DNA from: an uncultured Pelagibacteraceae bacterium
GTDB lineage: Bacteria; Pseudomonadota; Alphaproteobacteria; Pelagibacterales; Pelagibacteraceae
Assembly: GCA_902582155.1 (NCBI GenBank)
Contig: CACHRI010000001.1
Span: 1-64,000 of the forward strand
DNA length: 64,000 nucleotides
Reading direction: 5' to 3'
Shown: one piece after another, positions 50,488 to 60,551 of the stretch
Numbering within the stretch: position 1 is the first letter of the stretch
Layout: every line of letters begins with the position of its first letter
Program-made: the position numbers and the translations under genes
Notes under the pieces: model-generated
What the model saw: only the letters and a program-made list of their open reading frames with translations
Told to the model about the DNA's origin: nothing
The model's database searches: none

Positions 50488-52666
50488 TATAATTGTTATA
50501 CCATTTATTATTTGCTTCATAAAGATCTTTTACACTGATTTTCAATTCTTTTTCTAATTCAAAAAAGTCCTTTTGAGTGGTTCCAATGTTTTCATAATAT
50601 GTATTATTTTCTTTTAGAAACTTTTCTACTTTAGGAGAATTATTATTATCTACCTCCACGATATATCTACTTTGATCTTCCCCGAAGAAAAATTCAAAAA
50701 TATTAGATAATTTTTTTGGTTTATTTATTTTTATACCTATTGAAGAACTAATACTCATTTCTGCTAAAGCTAAAATTATACCACCAGAAGAAACATCGTG
50801 CACAGAATTTATTAAATTTTTATTGATTAAATTTATTACAATCTCTCCATTGTTCTTTTCATTTGATAGATTGACTTCTGGCGGCAAACCTTCTCGTAAT
50901 GAATATACTTCATCTAAAAATACACTTTGTCCAAGGTGACCAAATGTTTTGCCTATTAATATTATTTGACTATTTAATTTCTTAAATCTATGATTTTGAA
51001 TCCTTTTTAGATTTTTTATTAAACCAACCCCTCCGATAACTGGAGTTGGAAATATATTGTTTTTGTTTGTCCCGTTATAAAAGGACACATTACCAGAAAC
51101 GACTGGAAAATCTAAAAATTCACATGCTTCTTTTATTCCTAAAATATTTTCAGCAAATTCACCCATAATTTCTGGATTTTCTGGATTACCAAAATTTAAA
51201 CAGTTTGTAATGGCTAAAGGTTTTGCGCCAACTGAAATTAAATTTCTCCAATTCTCGCAAACTATTTGTTTACCTCCGTTGTTTGGATTTGATTTACAGT
51301 AATTAGCAGATGAATCAACAGTTACTGCAACTGCTTTATCTTTATTATGTATTTTGATAATAGCTGCATCAGCACCAGAGCGCTCAATAGTATCTCCCAT
51401 TACCATTTGGTCATATTGGTCCGTAACCCATTTCTTATTAGAATGATTAGGCGATGAAAATATCTTTAAAAAAGCATTTTCAAACTTAACTTTTTTTAGA
51501 TCTTTCAAACTAATTTTTTTTTTTGAAAGCTTCTTTTTACTCCATTTTCGATCATATACAGGAGCTTTTGAAGATAAAGCTTCAATAGGGATTGATGCAA
51601 CTGATTGATTTTTAAACTTAAGTGATAAGTCTCTGGCTTCGGTAGTTTTTCCAATTACAACAAAATCAAGATCCCATTTTGTAAAAATTTTTTTAGCACT
51701 TTCTTCCTTACCGTCTTCTAAAATTATTAGCATTCTTTCCTGACTTTCCGATAACATCATCTCATAAGGACTCATATTTTCTTCTCGGCAAGGAACTTTA
51801 TCTAAATCAAGTTCTATACCTAAATTTCCTTTATGAGCCATTTCAACACTTGAGGAGGTTAGACCGGCAGCTCCCATATCTTGAATGGAAATGATAGACT
51901 TTTCTTTCATCAATTCTAAACAAGCTTCCATAAGAAGTTTTTCAGTAAATGGATCACCAACTTGGACTGTTGGTTTTTTTTCTTCAGAATTGTCATCAAA
52001 TTCTGCTGATGCCATAGATGCACCATGAATTCCATCTCTACCAGTTTTCGAACCAACGTATACAACAGGTTTATTAATACCTTTTGCTTTAGAATAAAAA
52101 ATTTTATTTTTGTTAGCCAATCCTACAGCCATAGCATTAACCAAAATATTCTCATTATATGTACTATTAAATTTAGTTTCACCTGCAACAGTAGGTATAC
52201 CTATACAATTTCCATAACCACCTATGCCAGAAACAACACCATTAAGAAGGTTTTTAGTTTTTAAATTGTTTGGGCTGCCAAAATGTATTGAATTTAAAAG
52301 AGCAATTGGTCTAGCACCCATTGTAAATACATCTCTTAAAATTCCACCAACACCAGTAGCTGCCCCTTGGTATGGCTCAATAAAAGAGGGATGATTGTGG
52401 CTTTCAATTTTAAAAATAATAGCATCGTCATCACCAATATCAATTACACCTGCATTTTCTCCTGGACCTTGAATAACATTTTTATTTTTTACAGGAAGTT
52501 TTTTTAAATGAACTTTTGAAGATTTATATGAACAATGTTCATTCCACATAGCAGAAAAAATACCAAGCTCAAGGTAATTAGGTTCCCTATTAAGCAAAGA
52601 TTTAATCTTAGCGTATTCATCTAATTTTAAACCATGTGATAAAATTATATTTTCAGTAATTTTCAT
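50471..52666 (-). CDS. purL: phosphoribosylformylglycinamidine synthase, PurL subunit (small type)
   Basis: ATP-dependent synthetase subunit of FGAM synthase, 731 residues. This is the short form that works with separate PurS and PurQ, both present upstream. It shows [17 protein letters not shown] near 36-52, [46 protein letters not shown] near 70-115, [31 protein letters not shown] and [12 protein letters not shown]. It overlaps purQ by one base and bolA by 17. Confidence 0.95.
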   Translation of the reverse strand: MKITENIILSHGLKLDEYAKIKSLLNREPNYLELGIFSAMWNEHCSYKSSKVHLKKLPVKNKNVIQGPGENAGVIDIGDDDAIIFKIESHNHPSFIEPYQGAATGVGGILRDVFTMGARPIALLNSIHFGSPNNLKTKNLLNGVVSGIGGYGNCIGIPTVAGETKFNSTYNENILVNAMAVGLANKNKIFYSKAKGINKPVVYVGSKTGRDGIHGASMASAEFDDNSEEKKPTVQVGDPFTEKLLMEACLELMKEKSIISIQDMGAAGLTSSSVEMAHKGNLGIELDLDKVPCREENMSPYEMMLSESQERMLIILEDGKEESAKKIFTKWDLDFVVIGKTTEARDLSLKFKNQSVASIPIEALSSKAPVYDRKWSKKKLSKKKISLKDLKKVKFENAFLKIFSSPNHSNKKWVTDQYDQMVMGDTIERSGADAAIIKIHNKDKAVAVTVDSSANYCKSNPNNGGKQIVCENWRNLISVGAKPLAITNCLNFGNPENPEIMGEFAENILGIKEACEFLDFPVVSGNVSFYNGTNKNNIFPTPVIGGVGLIKNLKRIQNHRFKKLNSQIILIGKTFGHLGQSVFLDEVYSLREGLPPEVNLSNEKNNGEIVINLINKNLINSVHDVSSGGIILALAEMSISSSIGIKINKPKKLSNIFEFFFGEDQSRYIVEVDNNNSPKVEKFLKENNTYYENIGTTQKDFFELEKELKISVKDLYEANNKWYNNYNAFKS

Positions 52667-53343
52667 TAATTTAAAATACTTGAGAACAACTCAACTCCAT
52701 CGGTATTACTTATCAAATTATCTATCATACGCTCAGGATGAGGCATCATGCCTAAAATATTTTTTTTCTCATTTAATATCCCAGCGATATTATTTAACGA
52801 TCCGTTTGGATTACTAGATTCATTTATTGTGCCATTCTTGTCACAATATTTAAATGGTATTAAATCTTTGTCCTCTAATTCTTTTAAATGATCGCTGTTT
52901 GTAAAAAAGTTTCCTTCGTTATGTGCAATATTTAATTTAATAACTTTACCTTTTTTAAAATTTTTACAAAATTTATTTTCATTCCCTAATACTTTTAAAT
53001 AAACATCTTTTGAGATAAATTTTAAGTTTTTGTTTCTTAATAAAGCTCCTTTTAAAAGACCTGTTTCAATTAGAATTTGAAAACCGTTACATATACCTAA
53101 AACAGGGCAACCTGAATTTGCTGCTTTTATAATTTCCTTTAAAATATTTGATTTAGCCGCTATAGCTCCAGATCTTAAATAATCACCATAAGAAAAGCCA
53201 CCAGGTATTACGATTAAATCAGATTTTGGTAACTCACTATCTTTATGCCAGACCATTTTATTTTTAAATTGAAGTTTAGTAAGAGCGTCAGCAACATCTC
53301 TGTCACAATTTGATCCAGGAAAAACTATAACTGAAGAGTTCAT
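52666..53343 (-). CDS. purQ: phosphoribosylformylglycinamidine synthase, PurQ glutaminase subunit
   Basis: Class I glutamine amidotransferase delivering ammonia to PurL, 225 residues. [11 protein letters not shown] near 6-16, [18 protein letters not shown] near 45-62, the nucleophile Cys in [11 protein letters not shown] near 81-91, IAHNEGNFF near 138-146 and the His-Glu of [11 protein letters not shown] near 198-208 are present. It lies one base from purS and overlaps purL by one base, as expected for a stoichiometric complex. Confidence 0.95.
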   Translation of the reverse strand: MNSSVIVFPGSNCDRDVADALTKLQFKNKMVWHKDSELPKSDLIVIPGGFSYGDYLRSGAIAAKSNILKEIIKAANSGCPVLGICNGFQILIETGLLKGALLRNKNLKFISKDVYLKVLGNENKFCKNFKKGKVIKLNIAHNEGNFFTNSDHLKELEDKDLIPFKYCDKNGTINESSNPNGSLNNIAGILNEKKNILGMMPHPERMIDNLISNTDGVELFSSILN

Positions 53344-53583
53344 CTATATTTTATTTATTTTATAATCTTCTATGATTAGATTTGCTAAAAGCTTATCACA
53401 CATTTCTTTTACTATATTATTTGCTTTAAACTCATCTTTTTCGTTAATTTCAATTTCAAAATATTTACCCTGCCTAACATTCTGTAAAGAATTCATACCC
53501 ATACCTTGTAGTGTTTGTTTGACAACTTTACCTTGTGGGTCAAGCACGTCTTTTTTTAAAGTTATTGTAATAGCAAATTTCAA
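53344..53583 (-). CDS. purS: phosphoribosylformylglycinamidine synthase, PurS subunit
   Basis: A 79-residue structural subunit that joins PurL and PurQ. The VLDPQGKVVKQTLQGMGMNSLQNVRQGKYFEIEI stretch near residues 13-46 and the C-terminal MCDKLLANLIIEDYKI are the full family pattern. It sits one base downstream of purC and directly upstream of purQ. Confidence 0.94.
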   Translation of the reverse strand: MKFAITITLKKDVLDPQGKVVKQTLQGMGMNSLQNVRQGKYFEIEINEKDEFKANNIVKEMCDKLLANLIIEDYKINKI

Positions 53584-53584
53584 T

Positions 53585-54376
53585 TTATTTTTTTTTGAAT
53601 TTTATTGAACTAGGCTTTTTAAAATTTACTTCTTTAACGTTTGAAATTTCTGGCATTATGCCAAGTCTTCTTGCAACTTCTTGGTAACCTTCAATAATGT
53701 TTCCCAAATCTTTTCTGAATCTGTCTTTATCTAATTTTTTTTCTGTTTTAGAATCCCAAAGTCTACATGTATCTGGACTAATTTCATCTGCTAAAACTAT
53801 TTCATTTTCATCTTTATCTTTATTCCATGCTTTTCCATATTCTATTTTAAAATCTACTAGCTTAATGCCTATTCCTCTAAATAAACCAGTCAAAATATCG
53901 TTAATTCTTAAAGTTATTTTGTCTATTTCTTTAATTTCGTTTTTTGTAGCCCACTCAAAATTAAAAATATGCTCTTTGGATACAATTGGATCTTGTAATG
54001 CATCATTTTTAAGACAATACTCTAATAAAGGTTTTTCCAAAATTGTACCTTCTGGTATTCCTAGTCTTTTTGTTAATGATCCACTAGCGATATTCCTAAC
54101 AATAAACTCAATTGGAATTATTTCAGCACGTCTAATTAGTTGTTCACGCATATTTAGTCTTTTTACTAAATGTGTTTTAATTCCACATTGCTCTAGATTT
54201 GATAATATGTGCTCTGAGATTCTATTATTTAAAACACCTTTTCCTTCAACTTTTGATTTTTTTAAATTATTAAAAGCAGTTGCGTCGTCTTTGAAATGTT
54301 GAATAACTAAATGCTTATTATTTGTTGAATATATAATTTTAGCTTTTCCCTCGTAAAGTTTTTTACCCTTATTCAT
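53585..54376 (-). CDS. purC: phosphoribosylaminoimidazole-succinocarboxamide (SAICAR) synthase
   Basis: ATP-dependent ligase of 263 residues that adds aspartate to CAIR. KLYEGKAKIIYST near 6-18, FKDDATAFN near 28-36, RAEIIPIEFIVRNIASGSLTKRLGI near 83-107, LVDFKIEYG near 176-184, and LADEISPDTCRLWDS near 196-210 are the standard blocks. Transcribed between purB and purS. Confidence 0.96.
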   Translation of the reverse strand: MNKGKKLYEGKAKIIYSTNNKHLVIQHFKDDATAFNNLKKSKVEGKGVLNNRISEHILSNLEQCGIKTHLVKRLNMREQLIRRAEIIPIEFIVRNIASGSLTKRLGIPEGTILEKPLLEYCLKNDALQDPIVSKEHIFNFEWATKNEIKEIDKITLRINDILTGLFRGIGIKLVDFKIEYGKAWNKDKDENEIVLADEISPDTCRLWDSKTEKKLDKDRFRKDLGNIIEGYQEVARRLGIMPEISNVKEVNFKKPSSIKFKKK

Positions 54377-54382
54377 ATTAGA

Positions 54383-55678
54383 TTAATTTTTTAAAGTTCT
54401 TTTAAAAATTATATTAATTTGTTTAGAATGGTAGCTTAATTTAAATAAATTTTTTAGTTTATTAACAGGCATTTTATTAATGATTTTTGGATCTTTTGAC
54501 AAATTTTCAAAAAAAGAAGTGTTACTTTTCCAAGTTGACATCGCATTTTTTTGAACTATTGCGTATGCTTGCTCTCTTGAGAAGCCGTAGGATGTTAGTT
54601 CAAGCATTACTCTTTGAGAAAAATATAAGCCTTTGGTGAGATCAAGATTTTTTTTCATTTTATCTGGATAAATATTTAAATTTTTAACAACATCATTAAG
54701 TCTAACAAGTGCAAAGTCTAAAGCTGTAGTCGCATCAGGTCCAATATTTCGTTCAACGGCAGAATGTGAGATATCCCTCTCGTGCCAAAGTGCTACGTTT
54801 TCTAGAGCTGGTATTACACTTGATCTTATAAGTCTAGCCAACCCAGTTAAATTTTCACTTAAAATTGGATTTTTTTTATGTGGCATTGCCGACGAACCTT
54901 TTTGTTTTTTGCCAAAATATTCCTCAACTTCCAAAACTTCTGTTCTTTGTAAATGTCTTATTTCTAATGCGAACCTTTCAATAGAACTAGCTATGATTGC
55001 CAAAGTTGAAAAAAACTGAGCATGACGATCTCTTGGTATAACTTGAGTTGAGATAGGTTCAACATAGAGGCCTAATTTTTTTGATACATAAGCTTCAATT
55101 TTTGGGTTTATATTTGCAAATGTTCCTACGGCTCCAGATATTGCACAAGTAGATATTTCTTCAATAGAGTTGAGAAGTCTCTTTTTATTTCTTAAAAACT
55201 CTTGATAATATGTAAGCATTTTTAATCCGAAAGAAATAGGTTCAGCATGAATTCCATGGCTTCTTCCAATACACATTGTAAATTTATGTTTAATGGCTTG
55301 TTTTTTTATTGACGATAAAAGTATATTTAAGTTTTGAATTAATATTTTACCAGATTGTTTTAATTGTAAATTAAAACATGTATCTAACACGTCCGACGAT
55401 GTCATACCTTTATGTAAATATCTTGCCTCTTTACCAACTTTTTCTGTTATTGAAGTTAAAAAAGCTATAACATCATGTTTAACTTTTTTTTCAATTTCTA
55501 GAATTCTTTTTGGATTAATTTTTGCTTTAGATTTTACTTTTCTCGCAACTCCCTTTGGAATTATTTTATATTTTTCCATCGCTTCTGCTGAAGCAATCTC
55601 TATTTTTAACCATATGGAATATTTGTTATAATCACTCCAAATATCTTTAAACTCTTTTCTTGAATATCTATCTATCAT
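54383..55678 (-). CDS. purB: adenylosuccinate lyase
   Basis: Acts twice in purine synthesis, cleaving SAICAR and adenylosuccinate. The 431-residue fumarase-fold protein has HDVIAFL near 68-74, YLHKGMTSSDVLDTCF near 86-101, IGRSHGIHAEPISFGLKML near 136-154, the signature GSSAMPHKKNPILSENL near 260-276, and NIGPDATTALDFAL. The final helix extends to SYHSKQINIIFKRT. Its ATG overlaps the map stop by one base. Confidence 0.95.
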   Translation of the reverse strand: MIDRYSRKEFKDIWSDYNKYSIWLKIEIASAEAMEKYKIIPKGVARKVKSKAKINPKRILEIEKKVKHDVIAFLTSITEKVGKEARYLHKGMTSSDVLDTCFNLQLKQSGKILIQNLNILLSSIKKQAIKHKFTMCIGRSHGIHAEPISFGLKMLTYYQEFLRNKKRLLNSIEEISTCAISGAVGTFANINPKIEAYVSKKLGLYVEPISTQVIPRDRHAQFFSTLAIIASSIERFALEIRHLQRTEVLEVEEYFGKKQKGSSAMPHKKNPILSENLTGLARLIRSSVIPALENVALWHERDISHSAVERNIGPDATTALDFALVRLNDVVKNLNIYPDKMKKNLDLTKGLYFSQRVMLELTSYGFSREQAYAIVQKNAMSTWKSNTSFFENLSKDPKIINKMPVNKLKNLFKLSYHSKQINIIFKRTLKN

Positions 55679-56439
55679 TATAAATTTGGAGGAAAATTTA
55701 AACCTTTTTTAGATAAAGTAAAAATTTCGTATCCTTCTTTAGTTACACCAACAGTGTGTTCAAATTGTGCAGACAACGACTTGTCTTTGGTTACCGCCGT
55801 CCAGCCATCTTTTAACGTTTTAGTTTCGAAGTCTCCAGAATTTATCATTGGTTCAACGGTAAAAATCATACCGGGTTTTAAAGGTTTGCCAGTATTTTTT
55901 TCACCATAGTGAAGTACATTAGGACTTTCATGAAACTTTTTTCCAATACCATGACCGCAAAAATCCCTAACCACAGAAAAACCTTCAGCTTCAACTGTGT
56001 TTTGAATTTCGTAGCCTATATTACCCATCTTAACATTAGCTTTTATAATCTTTATTGCTCGCATCATAGCTTCATATGTTACTTTAATAAGTTTTTTTGC
56101 TTTTACAGAACATTCACCAACAGCAAACATTCTGCTAGTGTCGCCATGCCACTCATCTTTTAAGGCAGTGACATCAACATTAATAATGTCGCCTTCATTT
56201 AAAATTTTATCAGAAGGTATTCCATGACAAACTATGTGATTAGCTGATGTACAACATGATTTTGGATAACCCCTATAAAAAAGAGGAGCAGAAAAAGCAT
56301 TATGATCATTAATGTATTCGTAGCATAACTTATCAATTTCTGAGGTACTTATACCAGGTCTAATTATATTGTTCACTTCATCTAAGGCTCCAGCAGCAAT
56401 GGAACCAGCTATTTTTGTTTTTTCGAAACCTTCAGACAT
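55678..56439 (-). CDS. map: methionine aminopeptidase, type I
   Basis: Removes the N-terminal Met from new proteins. The 253 residues keep all metal ligands of the pita-bread fold: Asp in INVDVTAL, Asp in HGDTSRMF, His in FCGHGIGKKFHESP, Glu in FTVEPMINSG, and Glu in AQFEHTVGVT, plus the substrate His in ANHIVCHGIPS. It overlaps sfsA upstream and purB downstream by one base each. Confidence 0.96.
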   Translation of the reverse strand: MSEGFEKTKIAGSIAAGALDEVNNIIRPGISTSEIDKLCYEYINDHNAFSAPLFYRGYPKSCCTSANHIVCHGIPSDKILNEGDIINVDVTALKDEWHGDTSRMFAVGECSVKAKKLIKVTYEAMMRAIKIIKANVKMGNIGYEIQNTVEAEGFSVVRDFCGHGIGKKFHESPNVLHYGEKNTGKPLKPGMIFTVEPMINSGDFETKTLKDGWTAVTKDKSLSAQFEHTVGVTKEGYEIFTLSKKGLNFPPNL

Positions 56440-57134
56440 TAATTTATAAATTTTACCCTTTTATTTATTATTATTCCTTTTGATAAAAATTTACAATCAT
56501 AGCAAATTACTTTTAATTTATTTTTTAAAGCAAATGTTAATAATTCTTTATATTTAGTGTCAATGTCATTGGCAATTTTAAATATTTTACAATCTTCTCT
56601 CTGTATAACGAATGCCAGGTATGCCTCAAAACCTCTTCTTTTTGCTTTAACTAACTCTTTTAAATGTTTAGACCCTCTATCTGTAACAGCGTCTGGAAAT
56701 TCTGCTGTATTCTTATTTCTCGACATAGTTACATTTTTTACTTCTATAAAACATCCCTTGTTTTTTTTTTGTACAAAAAAATCAAATCTTGTATCTGAAC
56801 TAAATCTTTTCTCACTAATGATTTTGACTGCATTATTTAATTTTAAAATTTTTCCATTCTGTAAAGCTTCATAGAATATTTTATTTGTTAAATGAGTGTT
56901 TATACCAACTTTAATTCCATCTACTTCAATAATTTGAAGAGTGTATTTTAATTTTCTATTAGGGTTTTTAGATAAAGTAAACCAAACACGATTTCCTTTT
57001 TTCAAAAGACCCATCATAGTTCCAGTATTAGGACAATGTGCTGTAATTACTTTATTTTTAACCTTTATATCCACAAAAAATCTTTTATATCTTTTGATTA
57101 AGACACCTGGTATTAATTCGTTTTCAAAATTCAT
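56439..57134 (-). CDS. sfsA: SfsA family protein (sugar fermentation stimulation, DNA-binding nuclease-like)
   Basis: A 231-residue protein with an OB-like N-terminus (LIPGVLIKRYKRFFVDIKV), TAHCPNTGTMMGLLKKGNRVW near 31-51, and the C-terminal PD-(D/E)xK-like domain: SDTRFDFFVQ near 113-122, CFIEVKNVTMSRN near 128-140, and FPDAVTDRGSKHLKELV near 146-162. The role is poorly defined. First gene of the minus-strand map-pur chain, with its start only 12 bases from the divergent CinA-like gene. Confidence 0.92.
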   Translation of the reverse strand: MNFENELIPGVLIKRYKRFFVDIKVKNKVITAHCPNTGTMMGLLKKGNRVWFTLSKNPNRKLKYTLQIIEVDGIKVGINTHLTNKIFYEALQNGKILKLNNAVKIISEKRFSSDTRFDFFVQKKNKGCFIEVKNVTMSRNKNTAEFPDAVTDRGSKHLKELVKAKRRGFEAYLAFVIQREDCKIFKIANDIDTKYKELLTFALKNKLKVICYDCKFLSKGIIINKRVKFIN

Positions 57135-57146
57135 ATATAAATTACT

Positions 57147-57902
57147 ATGAAGAAAAAATTCAAAAAAGTAAATGCAGCTATACTTATAATAGGAAATGAA
57201 ATTTTATCAGGGCGCACTCAGGATCAAAATGTCTCATTTATTTCAAAGTGGCTAAACGAGACTAACGGCATTTCTGTTGCAGAAGTTAGAGTAATTCCAG
57301 ATATCGAAAAGACTATAATTTTTACTATTAATGAACTAAGAAAAAAATTTAATTATGTTTTTACAACTGGCGGTATAGGACCCACTCATGATGACATTAC
57401 TGCTCAGTCCTTATCAAAAGCATTTAAAGTAAAATATGAATATCACAAAGAAGCATTTAGTATATTACAAAAATATTATGGTAAAATAAAATTTAATGAT
57501 GGAAGAAAAAAAATGAGTAAAATGCCTAAAGGAGCTAAACTTATATACAATCCATCTAGCGCAGCCCCAGGATTTAAAATAAAAAATGTTTTTTGTCTTC
57601 CAGGTGTTCCGCTTATTTTAAAATCAATGATACATAACTGCAGTAAATATTTAAATAAGGGCTCAAAGGTTTTAAGTGACTCGATAAATTTAATTACAGT
57701 AGAAAGCAATATATCTCGTGAATTAGCCACAATACAAAAAAAATTTAAAAAAGATATTGATATTGGTAGCTATCCTTTTTTTAGGCTAGGAAGAGTTGGG
57801 GTTTCAATAGTTCTGAGGTCTCAAAATAAACATAAAATTTCTTTATGTAAAAAAGCTATTTTAAAAAATATTGTGATAAAAAAAAAGATTAAATCAGTAT
57901 GA
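57147..57902 (+). CDS. molybdopterin-binding/CinA N-terminal domain protein
   Basis: A 251-residue protein of the MoCF-biosynthesis fold. AILIIGNEILSGRTQDQNVSFISKWLNE near 11-38 and YVFTTGGIGPTHDDITAQSLSKAF near 69-92 are the conserved nucleotide-binding blocks of CinA/COG1058 proteins, and YNPSSAAPGFKIKNVFCLPGVP near 133-154 completes the core. It lacks the C-terminal CinA nicotinamide-nucleotide amidase domain (about 160 further residues). ADP-ribose or CoA-type pyrophosphatase activity has been shown in relatives. It overlaps the next glycan gene by 4 bases. Confidence 0.85.
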   Translation: MKKKFKKVNAAILIIGNEILSGRTQDQNVSFISKWLNETNGISVAEVRVIPDIEKTIIFTINELRKKFNYVFTTGGIGPTHDDITAQSLSKAFKVKYEYHKEAFSILQKYYGKIKFNDGRKKMSKMPKGAKLIYNPSSAAPGFKIKNVFCLPGVPLILKSMIHNCSKYLNKGSKVLSDSINLITVESNISRELATIQKKFKKDIDIGSYPFFRLGRVGVSIVLRSQNKHKISLCKKAILKNIVIKKKIKSV

Positions 57903-58789
57903 AAATTTATGATTGTTTCATGTTTTATGATGAGGATTTAATAGCTGATCTTCGTTTTAATATTTTAGATAAATACGTAGATGAGTTTGTAGTAGTAGAA
58001 AGTAAATTCACACATAGTGGAGAAAAAAGAAAACTAATATTTGATATAAATAAATACACTAAATTTAAAAAAAAAATAAATTATATTATTTTAGAAAATG
58101 AACCTGACAATTTGGAAATTGTCAATCAGAGCGACTCAAAAGATAAAAAAAATTCAAAGTACATTATGAATGCTCTAAAGAGAGAGAACTTTCAAAGAAA
58201 TGGAATAACAAAAGGTTTAGAACATGCTCAATCTGAAGATTTTATTTTAATATCAGATGTTGACGAAATACCGAATCTATCTAATCTAGAATTAAATCTC
58301 ATCAATGAAAAAATAGTTTTATTTAAACAAAATTTTTATTATTATAAATTCAATTTAAAACTCGAAGATATGCCTTGGTTAGGAACTAAAGGCTGCAAAT
58401 TTAAAACACTCAAATCACCACAATGGCTTAGAAATGTAAAAGACAAAAAATATCCTCTATGGAGAATAGATATATTATTTTCTGATAAAAAATATTCTAA
58501 TATTAAATTTATTGAAAAAGGAGGTTGGCATTTTTCAAATATGAAAACCCCAGCTGAAATAGAAAAAAAAATGAGAACTTATCTTCATCACAGAGAATAT
58601 GATATTAATCCACTAGGTGAAGAAAAAATTAAACAAATCATAAAAAGCAAAAAATCTATTTATAACTTAAGAGCAGACATGAAAACTGAAAAATTCGATG
58701 GCACACAAAGTCTTAGACCAACTGATGGTTCTGAACTACCTAACTATATAAAAATTAACAAAGACAAATATTCTAATTGGATTGAATAA
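57899..58789 (+). CDS. family 17 glycosyltransferase
   Basis: A 296-residue protein of the GT17 (beta-1,4-N-acetylglucosaminyltransferase-like) family. It starts MKIYDCFMFYDEDLIADLRFN, the family's N-terminal signature, continues YVDEFVVVESKFTHSGEKRKL near 27-47, and has the metal-binding DxD in FILISDVDEIPN near 113-124 and a GGWHFSNMKTPAEIEKK segment near 207-223. Bacterial members occur in surface-glycan clusters. Downstream gene starts at the next base. Confidence 0.85.
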   Translation: MKIYDCFMFYDEDLIADLRFNILDKYVDEFVVVESKFTHSGEKRKLIFDINKYTKFKKKINYIILENEPDNLEIVNQSDSKDKKNSKYIMNALKRENFQRNGITKGLEHAQSEDFILISDVDEIPNLSNLELNLINEKIVLFKQNFYYYKFNLKLEDMPWLGTKGCKFKTLKSPQWLRNVKDKKYPLWRIDILFSDKKYSNIKFIEKGGWHFSNMKTPAEIEKKMRTYLHHREYDINPLGEEKIKQIIKSKKSIYNLRADMKTEKFDGTQSLRPTDGSELPNYIKINKDKYSNWIE

Positions 58790-59701
58790 ATGACAAAAAA
58801 AACTATAGTTACACTTGCAGACTCTAATTATTTTTCTTTACTTGAAGAATTAGTACAATCAATACGAAAATTTAAACAAAGTGAGAATATTGATATTTGT
58901 GTTTTAGACGCTGGATTAACTAACAACCAAATAGAATCTTTAAGTACAAAAGTTACTGAAATAAAAAAGGCCGAATGGGATATAGAAATTCCATTTTATA
59001 AAAAAGGTAAGGAGTGGTTAAAAAGTCAAGTATCAAGAGCATTTATCCCAAAGTACTTCCCAAATTATGACAAGTACCTTTGGATTGATTGTGATGCATG
59101 GGTAAACTCTTGGAATTGTATTGAAAATTATTTCAAAGCTTGTGAGAAAAATAAATTAGGTATTACACAATCAATAGGACCAGGGTATAAAAATTTAGCT
59201 AAAGTCAATTGGATTTTTGGAAAAATTGCATCAATAAAAACACAAAATTATAAACACGCAAAAATGTCAGGGCTTTCAGAAAATGACTCACGGAAAATAG
59301 CTTTTGCACCTCATTTAAATATAGGTGTTTTCTCACTAATGAAAAACTCACCATGTTGGGATATATGGCAAAAAAATTTAAAAAAAACTTTATCCAAGGG
59401 AAGAGTTTTTGGCTCCGAAGGATTAGCAATAAATATATCAGTTTACATAGATAATATTGATACTGAGTTTCTTCCTTTAAGTCACAACTGGATAATAAGC
59501 CATCTAATGCCTGTTTATGATGAGAATAATAAAACTTTTAAGGAGCCGTATATACCCCATAATGAAATTGGAATAATGCATTTGGCAGCAGGAATATGGA
59601 AAAACGGGGTAGATATGAGAGTTGATAAAAATATAAAGGTGAATATAAAGTCTTTAGAAGGAAAAAATTTAGTAAAAAGTTTAAGATACTCGAATAATTA
59701 A
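58790..59701 (+). CDS. GT8-like glycosyltransferase
   Basis: A 303-residue GT-A type protein starting TIVTLADSNYFSLLEELVQSIRKF. FIPKYFPNYDKYLWIDCDAWVNSW near 85-108 carries a D-C-D metal site in the place of the GT8 DxD, and the His and Trp of MHLAAGIWKNG near 263-273 suit the C-terminal H-x-x-G-x-x-K block of family 8. It has no membrane segment. It lies between the GT17 and fumarylacetoacetase-like genes. Sugar and acceptor not known. Confidence 0.68.
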   Translation: MTKKTIVTLADSNYFSLLEELVQSIRKFKQSENIDICVLDAGLTNNQIESLSTKVTEIKKAEWDIEIPFYKKGKEWLKSQVSRAFIPKYFPNYDKYLWIDCDAWVNSWNCIENYFKACEKNKLGITQSIGPGYKNLAKVNWIFGKIASIKTQNYKHAKMSGLSENDSRKIAFAPHLNIGVFSLMKNSPCWDIWQKNLKKTLSKGRVFGSEGLAINISVYIDNIDTEFLPLSHNWIISHLMPVYDENNKTFKEPYIPHNEIGIMHLAAGIWKNGVDMRVDKNIKVNIKSLEGKNLVKSLRYSNN

Positions 59702-59705
59702 AACT

Positions 59706-60551
59706 ATGAAACTTTGTAGAATAGGCGAATTAGGCAAAGAAAAACCGGCTATTATAGACGTAGATGGCTCTTACAAAGATCTATCTAAAGTAATAACTGA
59801 TCTTGATCCTCAAAATTTAAATTTTGAGACTATTGAAAAATTAAACAAAATAAATTTGAAAGATTTACCTGTCATTAGTAGCAACTCTAGAATAGGTGCT
59901 TGTGTTAAAAATCCATCAAAGTTTTTAGGAATAGGTTTAAATTTTAAAGATCATGCTTTAGAACAAAATTTACCAATACCTAAAGAGCCAATAATCTTTT
60001 CTAAATTTACTAGCTGCATTGTTGGACCTAACGATGACATAGAAGTTCCAAAAAATTCAAATCATACAGATTGGGAAGTTGAAATCGGCTTTGTAATTGG
60101 AAAAAAAGCTAAATATGTTGATGTGCAAAATGCTCTCGATTATGTTTTGGGATTTTTTTTAGTAACAGATGTCAGTGAAAGAGAATTTCAAAAAAATAAA
60201 GGCCTTACTTGGGACAAGGGAAAAGGTTTTGATACCTTTGGTCCAATTGGACCTTATATTTTAACAAAAGACGAAGTAAAGGATTATAAAAACCTAAATA
60301 TGTTCCTAGACGTAAATGGAGAAAGAATGCAAACAGGAAACACTAAAGAAATGATATTTAATATCGAACAACTTGTTTCTTACATGAGTCATTGTATGAC
60401 TTTATACCCAGGTGATATATGCTGTACAGGAACACCAAATGGCGTAGGAGAAAACATGAAACCACCTAGATTTTTAAAAGGTGGGGAAGAACTTATTTTA
60501 GGTATAGATAAATTAGGGAAACAAAAACACAAAGTTCTTAAACTTGATTAA
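59706..60551 (+). CDS. fumarylacetoacetate hydrolase-family protein
   Basis: A 281-residue beta-diketone hydrolase/decarboxylase. FLGIGLNFKDHALEQNLPIPKEPIIFSKFTSCIVGPNDDIEVP near 73-115 and DWEVEIGFVIGKKAKYV near 121-137 with the metal-binding Glu residues, TDVSEREFQ near 154-162, and PGDICCTGTPNGVG near 235-248 are the standard blocks. Relatives act on 2,4-diketo-3-deoxy-fuconate, acylpyruvates, and ureidoglycolate. A role in deoxysugar breakdown would suit its place among glycan genes, but this is inference. It overlaps the methyltransferase gene by 8 bases. Confidence 0.85.
   Translation: MKLCRIGELGKEKPAIIDVDGSYKDLSKVITDLDPQNLNFETIEKLNKINLKDLPVISSNSRIGACVKNPSKFLGIGLNFKDHALEQNLPIPKEPIIFSKFTSCIVGPNDDIEVPKNSNHTDWEVEIGFVIGKKAKYVDVQNALDYVLGFFLVTDVSEREFQKNKGLTWDKGKGFDTFGPIGPYILTKDEVKDYKNLNMFLDVNGERMQTGNTKEMIFNIEQLVSYMSHCMTLYPGDICCTGTPNGVGENMKPPRFLKGGEELILGIDKLGKQKHKVLKLD

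Noticed and set aside
53697-54302. Plus-strand open frame of 201 codons inside purC
   Set aside because: Fully antisense to a strongly conserved purC frame, with composition expected from its reverse complement and no recognisable motif.
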